DNA of 64,000 bases. It comes from Pachysolen tannophilus NRRL Y-2460 (Eukaryota; Ascomycota; Pichiomycetes; Alaninales; Pachysolenaceae). The number at the start of each line of letters is the position of its first letter. Positions within the stretch are counted from its first letter, which is position 1. Positions 10,987 to 21,200 of the stretch are shown piece after piece. The notes below the pieces were generated by a model that saw nothing but the letters and a program-made list of their open reading frames with translations, was not told the origin of the DNA and made no database searches. Made by a program: the position numbers and the translations under genes. The stretch covers positions 1,328,724-1,392,723 of the forward strand of contig KV454011.1 of the NCBI GenBank assembly GCA_001661245.1, read 5' to 3'.

Positions 10987-11346
10987 TACTTTCTTCTCTT
11001 CAATAATAGCTAAACTTTTTCAAAAAAAACCATGAGCTTTATAAATTATTTACTTATCTCTTCAGTGTTATAGATAACTAACTTTATTATTTATTACTAG
11101 GCGCCAACTGCTAAAGCTTTACGTTTTCTTTCTTTGATCCAACCCTAATTTATTTTATTACTATTACACGACTGTTGTTCCTTTAATTTTGACCTAAAAT
11201 CAAACAATACAAGATGTATATAAGAAACAAGAAGAATTTACAAAAAAAAAAATAAAAATGAAAGAAGCAAACAAGTGGAAGATGTCAAGTTTGTTTGTTT
11301 GTTCGTCCTTAATGGGGTCCTTTCCATTTTATATTTCGGCTTATTT
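10987..11346. other. Intergenic between CET1 and ALG5
   Basis: This lies upstream of ALG5 and downstream of CET1, both on the minus strand. It contains an AACCCTAA word at 11141-11148, which matches the Tbf1 core motif, and no coding signal. Confidence 0.4.
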
Positions 11347-13062
11347 TTATGATAAATGTCTTGCAATCAATCGACCATTATCCAAAAAAGTCTTTACTAA
11401 ATCTTCAAAATAATAAGGGTCGGATTCTAAAGATTCAATGCTGTTTAAAAGTTCGTGAGTATCAACCTCTAATTCGACTTCACATTTTTTAATTGGTGGT
11501 TTATTTTTATTCCCATGTTCCTTATCGTACTCTTCCACTTTTGTTACATCAATCCGAGTGAATGTTGCATGATGGATATACGAAGTTCTATCTTTTATTC
11601 TAATCAAATTTACTTGTTTTTGGAAACTATTCAATTGTTCTTCTTTATAATCCAATGGAATTTCCAATGATATGGAAATTCTTATATCGAAAAGTGAGTT
11701 TGGCAAGTATACAAATAAATCAGATAATCTTTTCTTATCAATGGTAGCATCTATTCTATTAGTTGTTACATCTGTTGTTACTCTTGCATTTGTTGGTAAA
11801 CTATTTCTAACTGCAGATCTGAAAAATTCATCTTTTTGTTTAAATTTTTCAATGACAAATTGAGTTTTCCTACTTTTTTGAGATTTATTTAACATTTCCA
11901 AATAATCTTTTAAATCTCTTAATTGTTGATAAGGAATACCACTTTTGAAAAAACAATTTTCATTAAAATATTGTGTATTTAATATACTTTCAGATGTAAC
12001 TGGTAACATCAACCTTGCATCATTCTCCTTTGACCAAATAAATCCTAATTTTAATTCAATTTCTAAAAATTGTTTTAAAGATGGATCATGGATTCCATCC
12101 AAGACAGCATAAATCCATTGGGAAATTAATCTTGTTAAATCGTTAAAAGGTTCAACATTTGATATAGATAATGCCTCTAAACTAGTGGAAGTCTTTCTTA
12201 ATCTTTGCCTACTACTATTACTATTACTACTATTTTGTTTATTAGTTTTTAATGTTGATGAAATCCAATCGGTAGCCCATATTGGAGGTGTAGTAAGCCT
12301 TCTTGGTTTGTTATTCTTTTCAGTTTTTTTCTTTGTTATTTCGTTTAATAATTTAATATCTTCAGCTATGCTCATAGGTTTTACTTCATGGTTCTTTTGT
12401 GGGAAAGAATTTATAGTACTAGGAGTACTGGAAATTTCTTGTTCTTGTTCATTAGCATGAACATGTTCATTATCATGTTCTAATTTTGGGACTGGTGATG
12501 TATTATCAGATTCTTTTTCTCCCGAATATTGTTTATTTGAAACATTTGTATTACTTGTTGCTTTCATTATTGGTCCTGGAACAACAAAATCTTTTTTCAA
12601 AGTTGTATTAGATGGAATTGGTAATTGTCCATTAATATTAACTTTATGAACCACTGGAGAATTATTTTCACTACTTGAATATCTTCTAGCAAAACTTGGT
12701 GTAGCATTTCCCTCAATATCCACATCTTCTTCATTTGTTATATTCACTATACTATTTCGCAGTCTTATATCATCCACAGAATGAGCTAAACTACTGGTGC
12801 TACTCTTATTACTAGAACCGGAATTTGTAGGGTTGAATAAATTTGCCTGCTTCGTCAATGGTGTTGATAAAAGTCTTGGAGGTGGAGATTCTTCTTCATT
12901 AACCAAATGGTTAATCGATAATCTTGGTTTCAAATCCGGAGGATGAAGTGGCAGCTGTTGCTGTCCCTGCTGCTGCAGTTGCAGTTGCAGTTGTTGTTCC
13001 TGTTGATGCCGAGCATCAGTTTCATTCGGCCTGTCAGAAGTAATAATGTTGCTTATATCCAT
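11347..13062 (-). CDS. CET1: CET1, mRNA 5'-triphosphatase of the capping enzyme
   Basis: A 571-aa RNA 5'-triphosphatase of the fungal tunnel family. It removes the gamma phosphate from nascent mRNA before Ceg1 adds GMP, in the nucleus. The N-terminal half (about 1-250) is Q/S/N-rich and disordered. A WATDW motif near residue 262 sits where S. cerevisiae Cet1 has the WAQKW segment that docks the guanylyltransferase, so the inner two residues differ. The catalytic domain follows: IELKLGFIW near 335 (metal-binding Glu strand), TIDKKRLSDLF and RISISLEIPL in the middle, and CEVELEVD near 525 (second Glu pair). The ATG at 13062 gives a normal family length (549 aa in S. cerevisiae). Neighbouring ALG5 matches S. 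cerevisiae gene order (YPL227C/YPL228W). Confidence 0.92.
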   Translation of the reverse strand: MDISNIITSDRPNETDARHQQEQQLQLQLQQQGQQQLPLHPPDLKPRLSINHLVNEEESPPPRLLSTPLTKQANLFNPTNSGSSNKSSTSSLAHSVDDIRLRNSIVNITNEEDVDIEGNATPSFARRYSSSENNSPVVHKVNINGQLPIPSNTTLKKDFVVPGPIMKATSNTNVSNKQYSGEKESDNTSPVPKLEHDNEHVHANEQEQEISSTPSTINSFPQKNHEVKPMSIAEDIKLLNEITKKKTEKNNKPRRLTTPPIWATDWISSTLKTNKQNSSNSNSSRQRLRKTSTSLEALSISNVEPFNDLTRLISQWIYAVLDGIHDPSLKQFLEIELKLGFIWSKENDARLMLPVTSESILNTQYFNENCFFKSGIPYQQLRDLKDYLEMLNKSQKSRKTQFVIEKFKQKDEFFRSAVRNSLPTNARVTTDVTTNRIDATIDKKRLSDLFVYLPNSLFDIRISISLEIPLDYKEEQLNSFQKQVNLIRIKDRTSYIHHATFTRIDVTKVEEYDKEHGNKNKPPIKKCEVELEVDTHELLNSIESLESDPYYFEDLVKTFLDNGRLIARHLS

Positions 13063-13400
13063 AATTCAACAAACTCTACTGAAAAACACCACTATCGTCT
13101 CGATTTCCCCAACCACCTAGAGATTGATCGATTCATATAATTCTATAATTCCTAAACACTTCAAATTCATAAACCAACCTCCTCAAGATAAATTGTGTTT
13201 TGTTGGTGTTGAGACAAATTTTTTGAAAAGAAAATAATTTTTGATATTTCAGAACACGACCAAGTTTTTCCCAATATTTCAGCGTCAAATGTGGAGAAAA
13301 ATGGTGTAATTGGGAATTCAATTGACAACAACAACAACAACAGGAATAAAGAAGAAGAAGAAGAATTGTTGAAAAGACGAAAGGAAGGATTGTTATTAGT
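13063..13400. promoter_or_regulatory. Divergent promoter, CET1 / AFT-like gene
   Basis: A 338-bp shared upstream region. An (AAC)n tract precedes an (AAG)n tract at about 13323-13364, immediately before the AFT-like start. No canonical TATA box or named factor site is clear. Confidence 0.4.
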
Positions 13401-14690
13401 ATGGATCGGGATTCAATTCATTATTTGATAACGAGCTCGAAAGAGATTTTTGAGGACCGGCTGTTGGTGAAGCCATGGTTGCAATCAAAATTAATTTTAA
13501 AAGGAATTAATGTTGCTATTGAAAGATCTGATGAGACCAAAATTGTGTTTAAATGTAAGAGTCCCAAGAGAATTAATATGATACCATTGGATTCTCTGGA
13601 AGAAATTGGGAATGGTAATGGGAATGATAAGGGGAATGATAAGGGGAAGGGGAAAGAAGGTTTAGTTTTGCGTAAGAAGAAAAAAAGGACTCATTGTCCA
13701 TTTAGAATTAGAGCTAATTTTTCAGTAAGGACAAAAAGGTGGTCAATTGTAGTTGTTAATGAAAATCATAATCATCCTTTATTCCCAATAAATGAAAACA
13801 AGAATGATCGTAATCGTGGTGGGAAAATAACTGATCAACCTTCTTTAGACTTGATGAATTTATCTTTACCATTACCATTACCATTACAATTACCTTCTTC
13901 TCCTTCTTCACCTTCATCGCCTTCTCCTCTTTGTTTAAACAACAATGATCATACTTCTCTTATCAATAATAATGATAATAATCCTCAAATGCAACAATTA
14001 CCAAATACATCAACATCAAACTCACAAATTTCACAAGAAGTTACATCAAATTTCTTACAATCTTCTAGGAATGATTTCAATAACAAGGAAAAAACTTTAA
14101 ATGAACTTCAACTGGAATTTAATAATGGATTATGGAAGATCAATTGCTTACGTGAAGAAGAAGAAGTCAAACAATTATATTCAAAACTATTAGGTGTTTT
14201 AAATTCTTTTTCTTCACTGATTTCTCAAAATAATCAACAAGAACATCATCATCAACAACAACAACCATATACTAGTAGTAGTAGTAGTACTACTACTACT
14301 ACTACTACGTTTCCACAACACTCAGCAAATAATATTAATGCCTTGATTGATAAAAATTCTTCTCCTCCTCATCCTCCAACCAGTGTTGTTACACCAATAG
14401 GTCCAAATTTCGGTTCTTTTACAACTACTACTGCTACTTCTGCTGTAGTTGCAACACCAAGTTCAGAATATAAGATGATAAGTGGCGATAGTGATGGAAA
14501 TATAATTACAAATAATAATAATACTATTAATAAAAACTTAGCGTTTACTGATCCAGCTAACAAGACTCATCATATTCAAAATTCTACATTACTATTACCT
14601 ACATTGCCGCATAATAATTCAAGCTTTACCAACAACAATAATGCTTTTTTGTACCGTAATGGAGGTGACAATGCATTTCTAAGATTCTAA
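13401..14690 (+). CDS. Aft-family iron-responsive transcription factor
   Basis: A 429-aa protein with the Aft/WRKY-GCM1 type DNA-binding domain at residues about 20-128. Signatures are LVKPWLQSKL, VAIERSDETKIVFKCKS, then CPFRIRANFSVRTKRWSIVVVNENHNHPL-like sequence with zinc ligands C52, C99, H123 and H125. A low-complexity G/N/K insert (about 70-90) splits the domain. Aft1/Aft2 activate iron-uptake genes at TGCACCC-type sites when iron is low. The remainder is S/P/N/T-rich with Q runs. No Cys-x-Cys pair is present, so the Cys-Asp-Cys motif used by S. cerevisiae Aft1 to sense iron-sulfur status is missing. Orthology is backed by gene order: AFT1, RPB9 and MNP1 are also neighbours in S. cerevisiae. 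Whether it should be named AFT1 or AFT2 cannot be decided here. Confidence 0.8.
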   Translation: MDRDSIHYLITSSKEIFEDRLLVKPWLQSKLILKGINVAIERSDETKIVFKCKSPKRINMIPLDSLEEIGNGNGNDKGNDKGKGKEGLVLRKKKKRTHCPFRIRANFSVRTKRWSIVVVNENHNHPLFPINENKNDRNRGGKITDQPSLDLMNLSLPLPLPLQLPSSPSSPSSPSPLCLNNNDHTSLINNNDNNPQMQQLPNTSTSNSQISQEVTSNFLQSSRNDFNNKEKTLNELQLEFNNGLWKINCLREEEEVKQLYSKLLGVLNSFSSLISQNNQQEHHHQQQQPYTSSSSSTTTTTTTFPQHSANNINALIDKNSSPPHPPTSVVTPIGPNFGSFTTTTATSAVVATPSSEYKMISGDSDGNIITNNNNTINKNLAFTDPANKTHHIQNSTLLLPTLPHNNSSFTNNNNAFLYRNGGDNAFLRF

Positions 14691-14780
14691 CATTATATAC
14701 CATTCTATATACTTTCTTTTCCTTTTGATAATATTCTCAATTTTTAGAAATATATTTTTAATTTATATTAATTTAATATA

Positions 14781-14793
14781 CGCGCGCGCGTGC
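14781..14793. promoter_or_regulatory. Alternating CG tract (CGCGCGCGCGTGC)
   Basis: A 13-bp purine-pyrimidine alternating CG run in otherwise AT-rich DNA, 104 bp upstream of the ATG at 14897. It overlaps CGCG cores typical of MCB/SCB cell-cycle boxes and has Z-DNA potential. Function is inferred only. Confidence 0.45.
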
Positions 14794-14896
14794 AATGTAA
14801 ATTGTTTACCTTTTTTTTTAAATTATTATTATTATTTACTTTAAACAAGAAGAGAAGAAAAGAAAAGAGTTTGACTCCACAAAACAAAAACAAGAG

Positions 14897-15758
14897 ATGT
14901 TTCCCAGTGATGGTATCAGGACCAAACTATCGATTTTGAATGGAGATAAAAATGGATTTAATAATCAGAGGTTGAAATTGAATAATGGTAATGGTGATAG
15001 TGATGGCAATAATGGATTATATTCTAATCGAAATAAGAGAACTTCTTCGATATTAGATAGATCCAATGATTTATTAACTTGTACCACGGAATTAACAGAG
15101 ATATTGAATAGTATAAGTTTAAAAGAGAATAACGATTTAACAGAAGTGCAATTATCAGTTTTAAAAGATTTATTGGGAGTAACTTTTGATTTATTTTCTT
15201 TAGAAATTCAAAAAAATAATGAAAAAAAAAGTTTAATAGATAGTTCTTCTTTATCTTTATTTAGAAAATGTCAAGATTTAGTTACTTCAATTAGTGGATT
15301 GATTATGAATGTTGCAGAAAGAAAAGCGAATGATATTGATAATAATAATTTACAGAAAAAAAAAATAATTGAAGAAAATGAAGAATTATACGATCAAGAT
15401 GGAAGTGAATTTAGTGATGAAAATGAACTTCAGGTTAATAATAATAATAATCGTCTTTCTTATGGAAATGATGATGATTCTCTTTTACTTGTTGATGATT
15501 TTGGTAGACTAGGTTTAAATCAAAGTCGTAATGATAATAGAAATTTTTCAAGAACAAGAAGTAGATGTTCTACAGTGATAAGGCATGGGAGTAGTAATGG
15601 TGATTTAATTGGAAATCAATTTCTTTCAAATTTTGATCAATTGGAATTTAATAATAATGAACATTCTAATTTGAAAAATTTTAGCAGTATTTCAAATAGA
15701 AATATTAAAATGTTTGAAGCATCAAATTCACAAGATCCTAGTAATGGTATTTATGCGG

Positions 15759-15799
<41 letters not shown>

Positions 15800-15949
15800 C
15801 AATTTGATGGATTTAGCGATTTAAATAGTGGCATAATATCATCACTGACAAGTACTACTAATGATGAAGCTAGAAGTGTTCCAAGATCTTTTTCATTTCA
15901 GCATGGCAATGAGAATGGTAAACCGGTTGTTGAAACTTTGAAATTTTGA
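14897..15949 (+). CDS. Hypothetical 350-aa protein, N-rich, S/T/D-rich tail
   Basis: I do not recognise the family. The best-ordered part is residues about 45-145 (DRSNDLLTCTTELTEILNSI, then helical VLKDLLGVTFDLFSLEIQ and LFRKCQDLVTSISGLIMNVAE), which looks like an alpha-helical bundle or dimerisation segment. The rest is rich in N, D and S, with a poly-N run near residue 293. The end SVPRSFSFQHG contains basic-S sites suited to phosphorylation. It is a credible gene: the ATG is at 14897, the frame is long, and it sits between two real genes with short spacers. It is probably fast-evolving and clade-restricted. A CG-rich element lies 104 bp upstream. Confidence 0.6.
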
Positions 15950-16142
15950 ATATAAGATAAAGCAAAACAAAAAAAAAATAAAATAATTTCAAAAATGTGT
16001 TGTTATATTTATTCATTTATATATACAAGCCATTATAAATAAATTATAACAAGCTGGAGAGAGGGAAGAAGAAAAAACAAAAGAAAAAAAAATCTTGGTA
16101 ATATGTAAAAAAAAAATTAAAAAGATGATTGAAATGTATTTC

Positions 16143-16879
16143 TTATTCTAAAGAAACTTTAGCACCTAATCCTTCCAAGACACCTTTAATTTTTTCAGCT
16201 TCATCTTTAGCAACATTTTCTTTTAATACTTTTGGAGCAGCTTCAACGAATTTTTTGGATTCAACCAAGGATAAACCTAATAAAGATTTAATTTCTTTAA
16301 TAACTTTTGGTTTTGATTTTGGATCAAAACTTTCTAATTTAATAGAGAAAATTGTCTTTTCTTCAACTTCTTCCTTCTTTTCTTCTTCAGCTGGAGCAGC
16401 TGCTTGAGCAGCACCAGCAGCACCAGCTGCTGCTGCACCTCCAACAGGTAATGCAATATCAGCAATATTTAACTTGGATTTCAATTCGGTGATCAATGAA
16501 GAAGTTTCTAATAAAGTCAACTTGGAAATTTGATCAACAATTGTAGATATTTTTGGATCAACAGGAGCCGAAGCAGAACCAGAAGCAACAGCTTCTGTCG
16601 AGTTGAAACGAATTGATACTATCAAAGAAACAGGTGAACTCGATACTCTAAACAGAAAAAAAAAATAAAATAAAATATCAATGAAATTTTATCAAAAATT
16701 AAATAGTTAGTACCATTAAAACTCAAATCTTAATATTATTATTATTATTATCATAATTATTATCATAATTATCAAGTTGTTTTAAAATAAAACATTCTTC
16801 CCTTTATAATTTTATTCACTCACCTTTTGGTACCGACATTCAATACCGACCTTACAGACTGACGAATAATGCTAGACAT
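16143..16879 (-). CDS. MNP1: MNP1, mitochondrial ribosomal protein bL12m, one intron
   Basis: The mitochondrial L7/L12 stalk protein, which recruits translation factors to the large subunit. The spliced product is 186 aa from exon 1 (16879-16824) and exon 2 (16647-16143). Exon 1 encodes MSSIIRQSVRSVLNVGTKR, a basic mitochondrial presequence, and codon 19 is split by the intron. The mature part shows the L12 N-terminal dimerisation segment (ISKLTLLETSSLITELKSKL), an Ala-rich hinge (about 110-125) and the C-terminal domain with SFDPKSKPKVIKEIKSLLGL and SKKFVEAAPKVLKENV. Without exon 1 the longest frame has no ATG start, which supports the splice model. It is divergent with RPB9, as these genes are also neighbours in S. 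cerevisiae. Confidence 0.92.
16648..16823 (-). other. Spliceosomal intron of MNP1 (176 nt)
   Basis: On the minus strand: donor GTGAGT at 16823, perfect branch box TACTAAC at 16712-16706, T-rich tract, acceptor TTTAG at 16652-16648. Splicing keeps the frame (56 nt plus 505 nt = 187 codons with stop). Confidence 0.9.
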
Positions 16880-17298
16880 GATTATATGATGATTCTTTCT
16901 TTCCACAAGACCTTTAATCAACTCAATACAATCAATTTTGTACTATTATTTTTCACCTTTTTCACCTTTTTTTTTTTCCACCGTTTATTTGTCGATGATT
17001 TTGTGAGCCAAAAAGAGAAAAAAAAAAAAAAAAAAAAACTGTTAAAAAAATTGCCTAAAAAAAACGTTTTGTTTTGTGTTATGCTGAAATATTAAAAAAA
17101 AATTCCAAAAAGAGTAAAATTGTTAAGCGCCCACACGACTTTACAATTTTTTTTTTTTTTTTTTCTTTTTAAGTAGAATGTTCAGGAGACATATATATAA
17201 TACGGTTTTGGTGAACAAAAGAAACAAAGAAAATATATTATTATTATTATATTAGATTAGAGTGGTTATTGAGATAGTAATAGGATATATTGATCAAG
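16880..17298. promoter_or_regulatory. Divergent promoter, MNP1 / RPB9
   Basis: A 419-bp shared upstream region. It has A-runs and T-runs (about 16970-17040 and 17150-17170) and a GCGCCCACACGAC word near 17126. No longer frame of interest. Confidence 0.45.
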
Positions 17299-17717
17299 AT
17301 GGCTTCATTTAGATTTTGTACTGAATGGTGAGTAACCTTTTTTTTTTTCCAGTTTTATTTATTAACTTTTTCAAATTTAGTAATAATATGTTATATCCAA
17401 AGGAAGATAAGGATAATCAAAGACTTTTGTTTTCCTGTAGAAATTGTGCATATACAGAAATAGCAGGGAATCCAAAAGTTTATAGACATGAATTAATAAC
17501 GAATATTGGTGAAACTGCGGGTGTTGTTCAAGATATAAATTCTGATCCAACATTACCAAGATCTGATAAAGATTGTCCAAATTGTCATAATAGAGATTGT
17601 GTTTTTTTCCAATCACAACAAAGGAGAAAAGATACAAGTATGATTTTGTTTTATGTTTGTTCGAATTGTAAACATGTGTTTAGACCAGAAAAGGATGACG
17701 AAAATAAATCAGGATAA
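17299..17717 (+). CDS. RPB9: RPB9, RNA polymerase II subunit, one small intron
   Basis: The B12.6 subunit of RNA polymerase II, needed for start-site choice, transcript cleavage with TFIIS and fidelity. The spliced protein is 121 aa: exon 1 17299-17327, exon 2 17381-17717. Two zinc ribbons are complete: C7, C10, C29, C32 and C75, C78, C103, C106. The TFIIS-like motif [10 protein letters not shown] and the linker [18 protein letters not shown] are almost invariant. The intron splits the Cys10 codon, so unspliced RNA could not make the first zinc site. The intron sits at the same early position as many yeast introns. Length agrees with S. cerevisiae (122 aa). Confidence 0.96.
17328..17380 (+). 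other. Spliceosomal intron of RPB9 (53 nt)
   Basis: Donor GTGAGT, branch-like TATTAAC at 17360-17366, acceptor TTTAG ending at 17380. The branch-to-acceptor distance is only about 15 nt and the intron is close to the lower size limit for yeasts. Confidence 0.88.
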
Positions 17718-17773
17718 CCATTACCAATAAGCGCATAAGAGCTTATAATGTACTTATAAGAAGTTGCATTTCT

Positions 17774-17807
<34 letters not shown>

Positions 17808-18270
17808 CCCATACCATTATTTCAAAGACATTAAAAGGGAAAAGACAAAAATAGAAAAAACCCACCTTGTATTTATATATTGTTATTGGTGTAATATTTT
17901 TTTTTTTTTATCTTCTTCTTCTCAACTAATAAACGTTAACGAAGCTCACATGGCTAATAATACTTTGATAAATAGATATCTGATTCGTAGGTATTTAATT
18001 CAATTAAATTCAATCTCTTGTGTTAAGTAAATAATGAGGTAATAATGATTATTAAGGTAGTGTGCGATCTGGCCAAATGTACAGAATAGGAAGTTACTAA
18101 AATTGCGGAAAACACAACAAAATTAAAATGAATTCAAGCTTTTTTTTATTTGAACTGAAATAAGATTGATTGATTCCTATATATATATATATATAAAGTC
18201 AATTGTAAAACCTCTATATATATATATAAATATATTTAAGGTGGATATCAATTTGAGATAGCTGTTGGGT
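17718..18270. other. Intergenic between RPB9 and MON2
   Basis: No gene found. It contains an (AATC)n microsatellite at about 17775-17803 and TA-rich runs at about 18181-18195 and 18215-18235, just before the MON2 start. It probably holds the RPB9 3' end and the MON2 promoter. Confidence 0.45.
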
Positions 18271-21200
18271 ATGAGTACGGTGCATCAATTGAATCTTGAA
18301 TTGACAAACTTGATATCGGAATCCAAAAGAAAAAATTCGGATATTAAACATGTACGTTTTTTGTTTTATCTTTTTATAACAAAAACAAAAAAATGATTGC
18401 ATGTGAATTTACTAACTTTTAATTATTCTTTAGGCTGCTGAAAAATCTCTTGAAGCTTTAAAAGCTTACTCGGCAAAGACATCAGAAACAGAGTTTGTAA
18501 AGGGTAAGTAACAATTTTTTTGAAATTATCAATTTAACTAACTAAACAAACAAACAAACTAACTAACTTATATTATAAAAGGCTTATCTAAAAATCCCGA
18601 TTTTATAACTCCATTTTTATTAGCTTGTAGGACAAGAAATACCAAATATGTTGCTATAGCCATATCATGCTTTCAGAAATTAATAATAGGGAAAGGTTTA
18701 CCAATAACAAAATTAGAATTGATGTTAGATGCATTTATAGAGTCAACAAATTTAGCAATTGAAATTCAACTTAAAATATTACAATGTTTACCATTTTTAT
18801 TTCAAAATTATTCTATTTTTATAAGTGATAAAATATTGATAAAATTATTATCAATTTGTTCTATCTTACAAGGTAGTAATAAAAGTAGTGCTGTTAATAA
18901 TACTGCAAGTGCCACTTTTTTACAATTAATAGGATTAGTTTTTGATAAAATAAATGATGAAGATAGTTTAGCTAAAGAAACTGTTGATAAATCTTATGTT
19001 GTTCCAATTGATAATGACAAAAAGATAAATATTGGTCCAAATGCTTATGATAGTCAAAGAATTTTCCTTGATTTATGTATATTGATAGAACATCATAAAC
19101 CTCATTTTTTGAAAACAAATTATATCACAGAAAATTTTGGATTTGAATTATTAGAAAGTGTTATCAAATCAAATAAAGATATTTTTTTAAATCATGTTGA
19201 ATTAGGGTTCTTATTAAGAACAAAAGTTGTACCTTTATTACTTAGATTTTTCTCTGTGAGTAAAGATTTCCCAATAATGGTAAGAGTTGCTAGATTAATT
19301 TTTTTATTAATAAGAGAACAATTTGATAGTTTAAAAATTGAATCTGAAGTAATGTTATCATTATTAACTCATATACTTTCAAAAGATTCTTCATCTCCAT
19401 TTTGGAAAAAAATATTATCATTGGAAATTTATAGAGGTATATTAAATGATTTCAAACTAGTTGAAAAAATTTTTACTCAATTTGATAATAATAAAAATGA
19501 AAATACTAAAAAAATCATTTATGATTTTTTGAAAACTAGTTATAACATATTAGATGAAAATAGATTTTTATTAAATACTGGTGATATTGTTCAACCACCT
19601 CCATCTCATACATCATCATCTTCACCAACATCATCATCTTCTTCTAATAGAGCTATATCACCACTGCCCAATAATCAATTAGAAAATGCTCCAGGTTTAT
19701 CAATTTCAAAATCTTCAATCAAAATTAATTTTATTGATTTATTAGATAAACCAGATGCTCCACCAATTTCAGAAACTTATCTTTTTTATTTGATTTTAAC
19801 TTCAATTACAAATTTTTGTGAAGGTATTTGTAAATATGCATTGGATTTATCATCTAATTCTTCATCAACATCAACATCCATTTCAGCTACTTTATCTTCT
19901 GTTCAAGATAATAATATTCAATTTTTAGATAAAGAAACTTCTTTTGAAAATAATCCAAATTTAAAAGGAAATTTGATTTTTATAACAGAACTAATTGAAA
20001 AAAATTATGGATTAATGTTACCAATTTATAAAATATTTATCTATTCAACTTTAGATAATGATATTTTCCACAAATTAATACGTTCTTTGCAAAAATTATG
20101 TCATGCTTCAGGTATATTAACCTTAACTAAACCAAGAGATGATATTTTTGAAATATTTGCTTTAATTACAATTAATTTAGTAGGAAAAGTAGGATTCGAA
20201 CAGAAAACAAACCATACTTTATCTTTTAGCGAATCAATTGTTGGTACTATAAGCTCTACTATAAATCAAGCATTAGCAACACCAGGTCCAGTTAGCACTT
20301 TGAATAGTCAACAACTGCATAACGAAATGTATACTAGAAATATTAATTCAAGAAACATATTGTGTTTTAGAGTTCTAAGCAGTCTTGCAATTTCATTGGG
20401 TACAGTTCTTCAAAGTAAATGGAAGTTAATATTTATTACTTTGCAATGGCTAGATTATTATATCAGAGGTCCTTCAGATGAATTGATAAAAGATTTTCCT
20501 CCTGCTTCAAGATATTTAACATCTCAAGATTTGATAAATATAGAAAATTCAATTAACAAATTGGATGAAAGTATTAATTTTTATTCAAATTCAGTATTCC
20601 ATGATATGACTGAAGCATTGATTACATTATCCGATGAAGTGGTCTATAGTGGTAACGATTCATTATTTAAAGAACCAGTTTTGAAGACCGACGGTGAATC
20701 AAAAATTCAACCATGTGCTTATAATAAAATCTATTTTTCGAATAAACTAATGAAATTATGCAGAATCAATCCAAGAAAATTCTTAATTGAAAATGACGAA
20801 AATTGGAATTTAATTGGTGATTTTTATTTCAAAATCATTTGTAATCGATCTTTAGATTATGAATTCAGATTGGAAATTGGTAAAGATTTTAACTCAACAA
20901 TTAAATATGTCTCAATTGATGGATTTCATCAGGATGATGGATTTGAATATGATAAATCCCAAACAGAACTCAAAGTCTTGAACTCATTGTATACGTTTAT
21001 TAAACATTTAACAAAACTATCAAAACCAAATCAGTTGTTAATTTTGAATTGTGAAACTGAAATTCATTTACAAGTTTTGAATACATTAAAAGAATTGTTG
21101 GATAAATATGGAATTTTTTTCAAAAACTGGAATCTAGTTTTTAAAATCATAAATTCTCCATTTGAAAAAGAAGATCAGTTTTTGCTATCCAATGAGGACG

